Shown here: in pieces, positions 51,485 to 58,774 of the stretch | Layout: each line of letters starts with the position of its first letter | How positions within the stretch are numbered: the first letter of the stretch is position 1 | Source of the DNA: Anaerolineales bacterium | Lineage (GTDB): Bacteria > Chloroflexota > Anaerolineae > 4572-78 > J111 | Assembly: GCA_020634855.1 (NCBI GenBank) | Contig: JACKAU010000002.1 | Location: 372,001 to 436,000 of the forward strand | Direction of reading: 5' to 3' | DNA: 64,000 nt | Notes under the pieces: generated by a model | The model's database searches: none | What the model saw: the letters and a program-made list of their open reading frames with translations, nothing else | What the model was told of the DNA's origin: nothing | Program-made: the position numbers and the translations under genes

Positions 51485-52015
51485 CTACCCCAGAAAGCTC
51501 AAAATACTCCCCACATACTCAGCCCACAGATTAGTCATTCTCTCTTTCAAATACTTTTGCACGCCCTGAATTTCGGTGGTGTACATGCCCAACACATCGG
51601 CCCGATAGCCGGCGCCCTGGCCCCAGCGTTCAATCGTGTGCCGCCAAAAATCGCTGTTGTACCCTTGCGGCGCTAAAACATTCCCCTCCAGCAGCGCCCG
51701 CACCTCCTTGCCGATCATCACAATCAACGTTTGATAATCAGCCTTGATCTGCACTTCCAGCATCTGCATCAACCGGCCCAAATCCTCCGATCCGTTTTGA
51801 CCGATCACCTGCACCGTCTCCAGCATATCATTTTTCGGTTTGTCCATCATTTGCCGGGCCAACTTTTCGGCAATCGGCACGGCGTCGTAGTAAACATCGA
51901 TGCTGCGAGGTTCATACCGGCCAAAGCGATTGTTGGTCGCCCGCAGCGACATAAAATGGCGGTTGCTGGTATTCCACAAGCCGATATAGTCGCGAATGAA
52001 GTTGTTGGCCGTCAC
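51485..52015 (-). CDS. Uncharacterised helical protein, last gene of the GTPase operon
   Basis: A 176-residue protein, mostly predicted alpha-helical, without a signal or transmembrane segment. I recognise no family. It starts at GTG 52015, overlapping the GTPase stop as GTGA, so the two are translated together. It may represent the helical stalk part of a split dynamin-like protein, since bacterial dynamins carry such helices C-terminal to the GTPase domain in the same chain (inference). Conserved-looking aromatic segments are FIRDYIGLWNTSNRHFM and SDFWRHTIERWGQGAGY. Confidence 0.75.
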   Translation of the reverse strand: MTANNFIRDYIGLWNTSNRHFMSLRATNNRFGRYEPRSIDVYYDAVPIAEKLARQMMDKPKNDMLETVQVIGQNGSEDLGRLMQMLEVQIKADYQTLIVMIGKEVRALLEGNVLAPQGYNSDFWRHTIERWGQGAGYRADVLGMYTTEIQGVQKYLKERMTNLWAEYVGSILSFLG

Positions 52016-53457
52016 AAAATCAAGTTTTGATAGCCTTTTACCTTATCGCGGGCGAAGTTCAGCAAATCTTTGTCCTGGAAACTCAGACCATACTCTTCGC
52101 GATTGAGGGCTTCAAAATTGGTGTTGAGCGCCTGAACCTCATCCCACAAAATCGCTTCACGGCGTTCGATAATCCGCTGGAATTCCGTGAAGACCCGCTG
52201 GCGATCGGCGACAACATCGTCTTGGTCGTAATCCTGATCGAGCCGGCCGTCGGGCAGGTAGCCTTGCAGGGCATCGTAAAACAGCACGTTGTCAGGGATA
52301 AAATCGATCTTACGGCTGGTGAAGGCGGCGTCGATGGTCGCCCGCCGCAACGCGATGCCCTCATCGTGGTCGCCGACCGGCCCGTCTTTGCCGACCACCT
52401 TGGCCGGCTCGCCCTTGTGGGGCATCACAAACAAAGCGAACTTGGTAGCGATATCCTGCGACACCAAATGGCGCTCGATCAGGTCGGCCACGTTAGCCGG
52501 AGCCGGCGGAAACTTTTCGGCAAAGATACACAGCGCCGCGTCATTATTGCGAATGTAGTTATCCAAATCCTCGCGGCTCTGGCCCACATCCATCCCCTTG
52601 GTGTCGATGATTGTCCCGAAGCGGTTAAATTCACCGTCCAATTTGAACAGCCGGACATCGGCGTGGAGAAAAATCTTCTTGGGAATCGACACCGTCGGCA
52701 GCTTGGCCAAATTCAACAGTTCGAACGTTTTGCGCGCCCAGGCCTTCTCCGCATTCGCGCTCTCCTGCGCGGCGGCGTCCGGATGGATGGTCGTTTGGGT
52801 TCGCTCATCCAGTCTGGCCCGTTGTATCACCGCCGCTTGGAAGGCATCGAACTGACTTTCGCTGAATTTCTTGACAAACTCGGCGGCGTGATCGACCCGG
52901 CCTTCGGCGGTGGTCACCACGTTCAAATCGACCACATTTCTGATGGCCCGCATCAATTCGGTCGGCGGCGGTTGAGCGCCGTTCTCGTCCGGGCGCGGAT
53001 GGGCTTTCAGCCAGGTGTACCAGGCGAACTCGCGGATCAACTCCTCCAAATTTTGCCGGTCGTACGGTTCAATTTCCAAATAGGTTTGCGAGGCGGGCTT
53101 GATGATGACCTCGCAAATAGTGGTTTGGCCCGAACCGGTCGAGAGCAGCTCGCGCACTTTGGCGACCGCTTTGGTTTTGCCGCTGGCCAATTTAATCGTG
53201 CCGTCGTATGGCTCAACCAGATCGAACAGATGGCAGATCGCCGTGGTTTTACCCGCGCCCACCTGCCCGATAAAAACCAGATCATATTGCGACACACTCA
53301 GCATACATTCGATGCGCTGCAACCGCTGCAAGGTGCCGCCCAACGCTTTAATAGCGATATGGTCTAAAACGTTCTTCTTTTCCTTGGCTTTTTTGGTGTC
53401 AATGGCCTCGGCGACATTATGAATCACGGTTTGTAAGTCGGAGAGGGTGTTGTTCAT
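52012..53457 (-). CDS. Dynamin-like P-loop GTPase, uncharacterised
   Basis: A 481-residue cytoplasmic NTPase. G1/P-loop FIGQVGAGKTTAICHLF near residue 62, a candidate switch I Thr in STGSGQTTICEVII (about 107) and G3 IIDTKGMDVGQSRED (about 287). A clear G4 (N/TKxD) is not obvious; VMPHKGEP may replace it. The 35-residue helical N-terminus and the split of switch I from the P-loop are dynamin-like rather than Ras-like. A 120-residue insert (about 130-250) separates G2 and G3. It is preceded by two small genes and overlaps the next gene by 4 nt. Membrane remodelling, partition or defence roles are all possible and none is shown. Confidence 0.8.
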   Translation of the reverse strand: MNNTLSDLQTVIHNVAEAIDTKKAKEKKNVLDHIAIKALGGTLQRLQRIECMLSVSQYDLVFIGQVGAGKTTAICHLFDLVEPYDGTIKLASGKTKAVAKVRELLSTGSGQTTICEVIIKPASQTYLEIEPYDRQNLEELIREFAWYTWLKAHPRPDENGAQPPPTELMRAIRNVVDLNVVTTAEGRVDHAAEFVKKFSESQFDAFQAAVIQRARLDERTQTTIHPDAAAQESANAEKAWARKTFELLNLAKLPTVSIPKKIFLHADVRLFKLDGEFNRFGTIIDTKGMDVGQSREDLDNYIRNNDAALCIFAEKFPPAPANVADLIERHLVSQDIATKFALFVMPHKGEPAKVVGKDGPVGDHDEGIALRRATIDAAFTSRKIDFIPDNVLFYDALQGYLPDGRLDQDYDQDDVVADRQRVFTEFQRIIERREAILWDEVQALNTNFEALNREEYGLSFQDKDLLNFARDKVKGYQNLIL

Positions 53458-53521
53458 GATGAAATATCCTTTGAAGTTTGAGGGTTATAGGTCTCGGATA
53501 TCTTCTCAAAAAGTAGGGGGT

Positions 53522-53547
53522 GTAGGACAAACTTAAGTTTGTCCTAC
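53522..53547. repeat. 26-bp perfect palindrome
   Basis: GTAGGACAAACTT followed directly by its complement AAGTTTGTCCTAC. It sits in the 125-bp gap between the second and third genes of the GTPase operon. A degenerate copy lies at 39960-39985. Confidence 0.75.
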
Positions 53548-53582
53548 GTTATCAGGGTTTATCGAGAAGATACGGGCTTGAT

Positions 53583-53885
53583 TTATAAAAGCGAGATAAG
53601 GTTATCGTTGTCGTCATCTTCAGCGACCACTTCATCGCTGCCGTTGGTCTTCCCATTCACCGTGGTCCCGTTGCGACGAAAAACCACATCAAAGCCCCAC
53701 TTTTCCAGGCCGGGCGAAATATCAAAATTGTAGTTACGCTCCATGAGGTGGTGCAGCGCCAGTTGCAGATAGTTATACAGGTTGACGACGGTCTCTTTGA
53801 TCTCAACTGAAGCTTCTTGACGCTCAGCTACGCCGGCGTCGCGAGCCAGCAAGGCTGTTTTCATATTGGTATACAGATCGATCAC
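53583..53885 (-). CDS. Small helical protein B of the GTPase operon
   Basis: A 100-residue protein. Helical N-terminal 55 residues (ETVVNLYNYLQLALHHLME), then GLEKWGFDVVFRRNGT, then an Asn/Asp-rich acidic tail (VVAEDDDNDNLISLL). The helix plus WGF(E/D)V layout is shared with protein A, encoded just upstream, so A and B are probably distant paralogues. Its ATG overlaps the end of A by 4 nt. No family is recognised. Confidence 0.7.
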   Translation of the reverse strand: MIDLYTNMKTALLARDAGVAERQEASVEIKETVVNLYNYLQLALHHLMERNYNFDISPGLEKWGFDVVFRRNGTTVNGKTNGSDEVVAEDDDNDNLISLL

Positions 53886-54361
53886 CTCGGCCAGCGGCGG
53901 CTCGGTGAACTGCTCCTCAGCCGGGCGGCTTTGCTCTTTTTGATGTACTGTTGTAAGGCCCGCACGCGGTCGGCGCGCGAGTCCGGTTTGAGGATATTGC
54001 CGGTACCTTGACGGACTTCAAAGCCCCAGGCTTGCGCTTCTTCCGGCCGGCCAAAACATTTGGCCCTCAAGGTGACCAGGATGCGATCAAGCATCCCATT
54101 CATTACGCGGTTGTGACGTTTCAACTGCTCGGAGGCGATGGTGCGTTTGTTCTCAGCCTCGGTTTGAGCCTCTTGCTGAGCCTGGACTTGAATCAGTAAA
54201 TTTTTAATGGTGGGGAAATAGGGGCTGCGCTGCTCAGGGGGCAACGTTTCTTCATAAGTGATAAACGAGTCAGACAGGTTTATCAGCGGAGTGGTTTGGT
54301 TGGGCTGGGGAAAGCGTAAATCATAATTGTCCTGCTGGATATAGCGTAAAGCGATCATCAT
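53882..54361 (-). CDS. Small coiled-coil protein A, first gene of the GTPase operon
   Basis: A 159-residue protein with an unstructured N-terminus (about 1-50), a coiled coil (about 50-95, IQVQAQQEAQTEAENKR) and the segment EEAQAWGFEVRQGTGNIL (about 113-130), which echoes protein B. A basic tail (KKSKAARLRSSSPSRRWPR) follows. I chose ATG 54361 because AAGGAGA lies upstream. A longer frame from 54472 has no such site. No family is recognised. It begins the operon, downstream of a 970-bp repeat-rich region. Confidence 0.7.
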   Translation of the reverse strand: MMIALRYIQQDNYDLRFPQPNQTTPLINLSDSFITYEETLPPEQRSPYFPTIKNLLIQVQAQQEAQTEAENKRTIASEQLKRHNRVMNGMLDRILVTLRAKCFGRPEEAQAWGFEVRQGTGNILKPDSRADRVRALQQYIKKSKAARLRSSSPSRRWPR

Positions 54362-54650
54362 AGCCGGGTCTCCTTGTGCTAGCGTTGTTACTGAAACAGA
54401 AAATGGCGTTACTGAAATACAGGTGCTAAAAAGATGTTTGATATTTGAAGGTTTGGCCCAGACCAACCACATTGATAAAGAACAATTGGCTTAACTAGAT
54501 TAATATTATAACCAACTTTTTATAATTTGCACGCTCGGCAAAAATTTTTTTGCTCAATAAATTATACCGGTCATTTGTATTGCCCATTTCTCGGCAGAAC
54601 TATTTTTTTTATTCTACCTTATCTTTCTGCTTAAACACAAGCAGCGCAAC

Positions 54651-54684
54651 AAAAAACTAAAAACCAGCCGGAATAGCTGGTTTT
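54651..54684 (-). terminator. Leftward terminator
   Basis: A 9-bp stem (54660-54668 with 54676-54684), 7-nt loop, followed leftward by a U-rich run (complement of AAAAAACTAA). It would end any leftward transcript coming through the tandem arrays from the two small genes at 55.3-55.9 kb. Confidence 0.65.
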
Positions 54685-54730
54685 ATCAGGTCACATCCTT
54701 TTAGACTCGCCGATCGCCCTCTTTTTTGCA

Positions 54731-54974
54731 TCTACCCCACGTAGCCGTCACTGTTAGTCACTTTTTTTTCGTCCACCCCACGTAGCCGTCACTGTTAGCC
54801 CTTTTTTTTACGTCTACCCCACGTAGCCGTCACTGTTAGTCACTTTTTTTCGTCTACCCACGTAGCCGTCACTGTTAGCCCTTTTTTTTGTGTCCACCCC
54901 ACGTAGCCGTCACCATCAGCTACTTTTTTTTCTTCTACCCCACGTAGCTGTCACTGTTGGCTACTTTTTTTTCG
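54731..54974. repeat. Six-copy tandem array, about 41-bp period
   Basis: The core CCACGTAGCCGTCACTGTTA recurs, counting from ACGTAG, at 54739, 54780, 54821, 54860, 54901 and 54942 (steps 41, 41, 39, 41, 41). Each unit ends in a run of 7-9 T and a short CGTCTACC-like linker. Units alternate (TTAGTCAC in 1 and 3, TTAGCCC in 2 and 4), giving a higher-order period near 80-82 bp. The last two units are more diverged. Confidence 0.9.
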
Positions 54975-55022
54975 CGACCTCCTGATTTTTGAGAAAATAT
55001 CCATATCGCCCAACGATTGACA

Positions 55023-55255
55023 CGATTTTTCCGCCCCAAAAGCCGACTCACAAACTCAAACTCGCTTTTTGAGCAGCCAAACACCGTTCGCCGAATAAAT
55101 TATGCGATTTTTCCGTCCCAAAAACCGACTCACGAATCCAAATACACTTTTCGGACGGCCAACATCGGTCACAATTGCGCCAAACCGCCAACATTGACCG
55201 TTCAACGTCAATGACCAACCAATCTGCTTTTTTTCAGCGGCCAGCGGTCGGCCGG
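55023..55255. repeat. Second tandem array, 82-bp period, about 2.8 copies
   Basis: CGATTTTTCCG-CCCAAAA-CCGACTCAC starts at 55023 and 55105. The later landmark CTTTTT-G-CGGCC-A recurs at 55065, 55147 and 55227 (steps 82 and 80). The sequence differs from the first array, yet the period is exactly twice 41. Confidence 0.75.
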
Positions 55256-55331
55256 CGGCGGTCCAAATGTTTTACAGCCCTAATTGACCGTCACCTCTAA
55301 TTCAGCCTGCGGGGTATTTTTAGGACACCGC

Positions 55332-55523
55332 CTAAATATGACGCCGGTTCGTCCGCAGGTTTCGGTTAACGGATTTCGCAGCCGTTGGTTGTCGCTTGAA
55401 CAGTTGGGCGACCAATGACCCCCCGTTTTTGACTAACAAAGCTAAATATTGGGTTCGCTCCTGACGAGCTTGCTTAGCTGACGCAGCGTAATCAATATGA
55501 TTGGATGTCTCTATTTTTCTCAT
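55332..55523 (-). CDS. Small basic protein (63 residues), tentative
   Basis: Begins MRKIETSNHIDYAASAKQAR, with 13 Arg/Lys in 63 residues and a short hydrophobic segment TQYLALLVKNGGSLVAQLFK. No family is recognised. It follows the three-repeat gene by 16 bp on the same strand with AAGGTAG upstream of the ATG. A relation of YLALLVKNGG to the WLxLLSG repeats of its neighbour is suggestive but short. Confidence 0.45.
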   Translation of the reverse strand: MRKIETSNHIDYAASAKQARQERTQYLALLVKNGGSLVAQLFKRQPTAAKSVNRNLRTNRRHI

Positions 55524-55539
55524 AAGTTTTCTACCTTAG

Positions 55540-55854
55540 TTATTTTCCCGCTAAAATCTTCAACCAATGTTCGGCGTCTAAATCAATCGCCGGTAATGGC
55601 GTCGATACCGGGCTGTGGCCATTGCCGTTATAATTTTGCCCGCCGCTCAGAAGGCGCAGCCAATATTGGGGGAACGGTTCAGTACGTCCCGGTTGAACCG
55701 GGGCTGTCCCGTTGGTTCCGTTCACAGCGTGGTAGCCGTTGTTGCCATTGACGCTATATCGCCGTGGGTTTCCGCTCAGTAGGCTCAGCCACCATTGGGC
55801 GTTGTTTTCAACCGGTTTAACTTCCACATAATTAAATAGCACTTTGGTTATCAT
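55540..55854 (-). CDS. Small protein with three W-L-x-x-L-x-G repeats
   Basis: A 104-residue protein. After the start MITKVLFNYVEVKPVE it carries the same short motif three times: QWWLSLLSGN (about 19), QYWLRLLSGG (about 63) and EHWLKILAGK at the very C-terminus. Gly/Asn/Pro-rich linkers (VNGNNGYHAVNGTNG; NYNGNGHSPV) separate them. There is no signal peptide. I chose ATG 55854 because AAGGAGAA lies 7 nt upstream. The longer frame from 56079 runs across simple repeats. Three amphipathic helices on flexible linkers would suit peptide-type docking or a multi-core precursor peptide. Neither is shown. Confidence 0.65.
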   Translation of the reverse strand: MITKVLFNYVEVKPVENNAQWWLSLLSGNPRRYSVNGNNGYHAVNGTNGTAPVQPGRTEPFPQYWLRLLSGGQNYNGNGHSPVSTPLPAIDLDAEHWLKILAGK

Positions 55855-55965
55855 GTTAGGTTCTCCTTCAATAAATGACCGAGTGTTTACAACTTCAAGG
55901 CTACTATATCGCATCGCTGCGAAAGGGAAGCGAATTCGGTGCGAAAAGTGGGGGGATGGAGGGAT

Positions 55966-56003
55966 GGTTTGTTTGTTGGTTTGTTTGTTTGTTGGTTGGT
56001 TTG
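55966..56003. repeat. GTTT/GTTG simple repeat
   Basis: About 38 bp of GTTTGTTTGTTG-type tetranucleotide repeats in a spacer. A slippage-prone tract 110 bp upstream of the three-repeat gene. Confidence 0.8.
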
Positions 56004-56026
56004 AGGCGTTCTTGAGGTAATAAACT

Positions 56027-56058
56027 AAAACAGCCCAAGGCGATTGTACCCTGGGCTG
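56027..56058 (-). terminator. Leftward terminator after the cytochrome gene
   Basis: CAGCCCA (56031-56037) pairs with TGGGCTG (56052-56058). Read leftward it is followed by UUUUAGUUU. It lies about 45 nt after the cytochrome stop codon. Confidence 0.6.
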
Positions 56059-56104
56059 CTTTATGGAGGTAAAAACCAAATAACGCGGCGAGATTAAAGT
56101 TACT

Positions 56105-57009
56105 CTACGGCGTATTGTTCGGCAGCGGCTCCAGGCTGTTAATATAGGCCCACAGCGCCTGGACCTCGGTGTCTGATAGGCCCGCGTATTGCGGCCAGGG
56201 CATGCCGCCTTCCGCCGTTGTTTTCAGTAGTTCGCCATCCGGGGTGGTGCCGGTGCGCAGAGTTCTGGCGAAATCTTCTTCGCTCCAACCGGCCACTTCG
56301 CCGCCTAAGGTAATGTTCGGCCCTTGGGGTGTATCGAGCTGGCCGTAGTTGCCGGCCAAATTCTCGGCGTGACAGGATTGGCAGCTCATAATGCTGACCA
56401 TATATGCGCCATATTCCGCTGAGGGCGCGGCTTCCGGAGCGTTGCCCCCGACGCTGGCGTGGTCGATGACGTTAACCGGCCAATTGGTGTAGGCCAGCAC
56501 GCCGAAGATAACCGTGCCTGGAAATTGGATCTGGCGCGGCCCCAGATCATTATCCACCGGCGGGACGCTTTTGAGATAGCCGATGAGCGCCGCCAGATCA
56601 TCATCGCCATAATGAGCGTAGTGATCCGCCGGCATCGTGACCATCATCCGGCCATCAGCCGCTACGCCGTGCCGGATAGCCGATTCCCAATCGGCGTCGG
56701 TATAGGTGGCCCCAATGCCGCCCGCGCCCGAGGTTAAATTGGGCGCGGGAACATACCGATGGGGGCTTCATCGATAAAAACTTCGCCCCGCAAATCCTCA
56801 CCGTGACAGCTTGTACAGCCGCTAATCGAAGCTAAATACTGGCCTCGTTCCAGCCCAGCTTCATCCGTCGCCGGCGAAACTGTTGCCAACGCCACGTCCG
56901 GCGCTTTGTTGAGCCGCTGCTGGCCCGCAAAGTGTAGCCCGGCGATGGCAATAACCAACGGCACAATCATAATCACTAAAATAATCGCTACCCATTTCAA
57001 GGTTTTCAT
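56105..57009 (-). pseudogene. Diheme cytochrome c, interrupted by a single frameshift
   Basis: Two frames together make one c-type cytochrome of about 300 residues. The first part (57009 to about 56745) has an N-terminal transmembrane signal (MKTLKWVAIILVIMIVPLVI) and the heme motif CTSCH. It stops early after IGMFPRPI. In another frame the sequence continues as PNLTSGAGGIGATYTDADW, HGVAADGRMMVTMP and on to a second heme site CQSCH and the C-terminus at 56105. The switch lies at the C-rich run near 56745, where one missing base (or two extra) would explain it. It resembles cytochrome subunits of gluconate/alcohol dehydrogenases. A sequencing error is as likely as a true mutation. AAAGGAGAG precedes the ATG. 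Confidence 0.8.
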
Positions 57010-57134
57010 TCTCTCTCCTTTTGAGTGTGTATTTTGAGAATACAGGTGATGACGATATCGATGAATGATGTTCATATCGACGTACGCTTACCGGTTTTTA
57101 GTATAGCATAATCCTTGGTGTAATTGAACCTCTC

Positions 57135-57248
57135 GGAGCGACAAAGCTTGCTTGGTCATAATATTTGGAGCAACAAAACTTGCTTGGTCATGATCGAAAC
57201 CCGATCAAAGCAAGCTTTGATGCTCCATCCGTTTAGCTTTGATGCTCC
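57135..57248 (+). repeat. 60-bp palindromic element, copy C, apparently nested in a second copy
   Basis: A complete 60-bp element (57167-57226) starts GGAGCAACAAAACTTGCTTG and ends AAGCTTTGATGCTCC. It is flanked on the left by another left half (57135-57166, GGAGCGACAAAGCTTGCTTG...) and on the right by another right half (57227-57248, ending AGCTTTGATGCTCC). The outer halves add up to 54 bp, so one element seems to sit inside another. It is 3' of the MFS gene. Confidence 0.8.
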
Positions 57249-57258
57249 GGCGGATGAG

Positions 57259-58554
57259 TCAATGAGCCGGCGTTGTCCCTTCCACGGCCAACTGTGATTG
57301 CGTCAGGCGCAGGAAGAGTACCAATGTAAGCGGGATAAGCGCGATGACGACGCCAATCTGGCTGGTGATGGTGAAGCCAATGGCCCAAAAAACAATCCCA
57401 CCACCAAAGCCGCCTATCGCCGAGGCGACATTGATCAGCGTATCAACCAGCCCCTGTACGCGGCTTTTCTCTTGGGGTTGTAAAATATCGGTCAGCAGCG
57501 TTGAGCCGGCCACAAAGCAGCAGTTCCAACCCAGTCCCAACAAAAAGAGGGCCATCGCCAACCAAAGCACACCGGTTGATAGCGGAGCCAGCAAACAGGA
57601 GGCGATTAAAATCACGCCGCCGATGGCAATCATCTTGATCCGTCCCAGGCGATCGACCAGCCAGCCGACCAGAAACGATAAGCCGAACATGCCCATCGTA
57701 TGGGCCATAATCACCCAGGAAATCGGGCCGATATCGTGGTGGTGGTTGGTCATGTGAACCGGGGTAATCGTCATCACCAAAACCATGGTCAACTGGCCGA
57801 ACACCATCGCGGCGATGGCTAATTTGGCCCGATGATCGCCCCAGAAAATTTGCGAGAAGCTACGCCCTTCTTGAGGAACCGGTACGGCGGCCTCCGGCTC
57901 AGTCTCGGCTAACTGCTGGGCAATCTGGAGCGGATCGGGCCGTAGGAACAGGTTGACAACGATCATCATCAAGACGAAAAAGGCCGTCGCGGCCAGAAAT
58001 GGGCCGCTAAAGCGGGGAAAGCCGAAACTCTCAGCCAGGTTACCGGTGCTGCTGATTAACGTCGGCCCGGTAATCGAGCCGACCGTGCCGCCAAAAACTA
58101 CCAAGCTGAGCGCCCGCGCCCGCCGGTGGAGGACGTTGGCCTCGGCGGCGGCGTAGCGTCCTAAATCGTTGACGCCTTTGGCCAGCCCAATAAACAGGAT
58201 GCCGGTTATAAAGAAAAGCAGCGACTCGCTAACCACGGCCCAGCCGGCCATCAGCGCCCCGCAAATGCCCAAGACATGGCCAACGGTCAACCCCCGACGC
58301 CGGCCGGCCACATTCATAAATCGGCCGATAGGATAGGCCACGGCGGCGGCGCCTAACAGCGTGACTAATGAAGGAACACCTAACATCCATTGTTTGGTGT
58401 CACCCGCCAACTGCACCACAATAATGGAGCTAATGGTAAAAACCATAATCGTAATGGCCGAAAAAAGACTTTGCGTTACCAGCAGCGCCGCTGTAATTTT
58501 GCGGCCCACGTTTTCTAATGATGCATCCATTTTAGACGCCTCCAATTTTTTCAA
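57259..58554 (-). CDS. MFS transporter
   Basis: A major facilitator superfamily permease of 431 residues with 12 predicted transmembrane helices and a central cytoplasmic loop (about 200-230). The loop-2 motif is degenerate (GRFMNVAGRRRGLTVGH, about 77) and its repeat in the second half is clear (GWLVDRLGRIKMIAIGG). No substrate-specific motif is recognised; drug or small-molecule efflux is common for such stand-alone members. The start may be ATG 58554 or the Met nine codons later. It is divergent from the 1337-residue regulator. Confidence 0.87.
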   Translation of the reverse strand: MKKLEASKMDASLENVGRKITAALLVTQSLFSAITIMVFTISSIIVVQLAGDTKQWMLGVPSLVTLLGAAAVAYPIGRFMNVAGRRRGLTVGHVLGICGALMAGWAVVSESLLFFITGILFIGLAKGVNDLGRYAAAEANVLHRRARALSLVVFGGTVGSITGPTLISSTGNLAESFGFPRFSGPFLAATAFFVLMMIVVNLFLRPDPLQIAQQLAETEPEAAVPVPQEGRSFSQIFWGDHRAKLAIAAMVFGQLTMVLVMTITPVHMTNHHHDIGPISWVIMAHTMGMFGLSFLVGWLVDRLGRIKMIAIGGVILIASCLLAPLSTGVLWLAMALFLLGLGWNCCFVAGSTLLTDILQPQEKSRVQGLVDTLINVASAIGGFGGGIVFWAIGFTITSQIGVVIALIPLTLVLFLRLTQSQLAVEGTTPAH

Positions 58555-58603
58555 GATTATACCCCCATTATCGTTATTTACCGCTCCGAAAACGTTCCAA
58601 ATA

Positions 58604-58685
58604 AGGTGACAGTCACTTGGGCGTAATGAATCGACTTGTTTGGGCTAAACGGACGTTCATTCTCGGCAAAAAGTGACTGTCACCT
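58604..58685 (+). repeat. Palindromic element of the AGGTGACAGTCACTT family, copy 2
   Basis: 82-bp element with 15-bp perfect inverted ends (AGGTGACAGTCACTT, AAGTGACTGTCACCT). It shares interior phrases with copy 1 (36863-36945). It lies in the divergent promoter region of the MFS and giant regulator genes. The neighbouring phrase 'TGCGTAGTCCG' echoes 'CGCAGTCCG' beside copy 1. Confidence 0.75.
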
Positions 58686-58774
58686 TTTCGTTACACCCAA
58701 CTGCGTAGTCCGATTAAATTTGGTTGAAACTTTTCCTTACATGTATAATGCCCATATAAAGGAGTAATCCCCCC

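Larger units (their letters stand above)
54362..55331. other. Repeat-rich non-coding region (970 bp)
   Basis: It contains the leader of the GTPase operon, a leftward terminator (54651-54684) and two tandem arrays (54731-54974 and 55023-55255). Repeat periods are not multiples of three and no believable gene is seen. Confidence 0.65.

Noticed and set aside
52027..53367. 446-residue open frame opposite the GTPase gene
   Set aside because: It is the complement of the GTPase gene, whose strand has the P-loop, DxxG motif and operon overlaps. The opposite frame shows no recognisable motif or ribosome site.
54731..54974. CRISPR array
   Set aside because: Repeats are directly adjacent at 41 bp with only T-run and short linker variation. 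There are no unique 30-40 bp spacers and no cas genes in the window.
55017..55214. 65-codon frame across the second tandem array
   Set aside because: The repeat period (82) is not a multiple of three, so the frame differs between copies. No ribosome site is seen.
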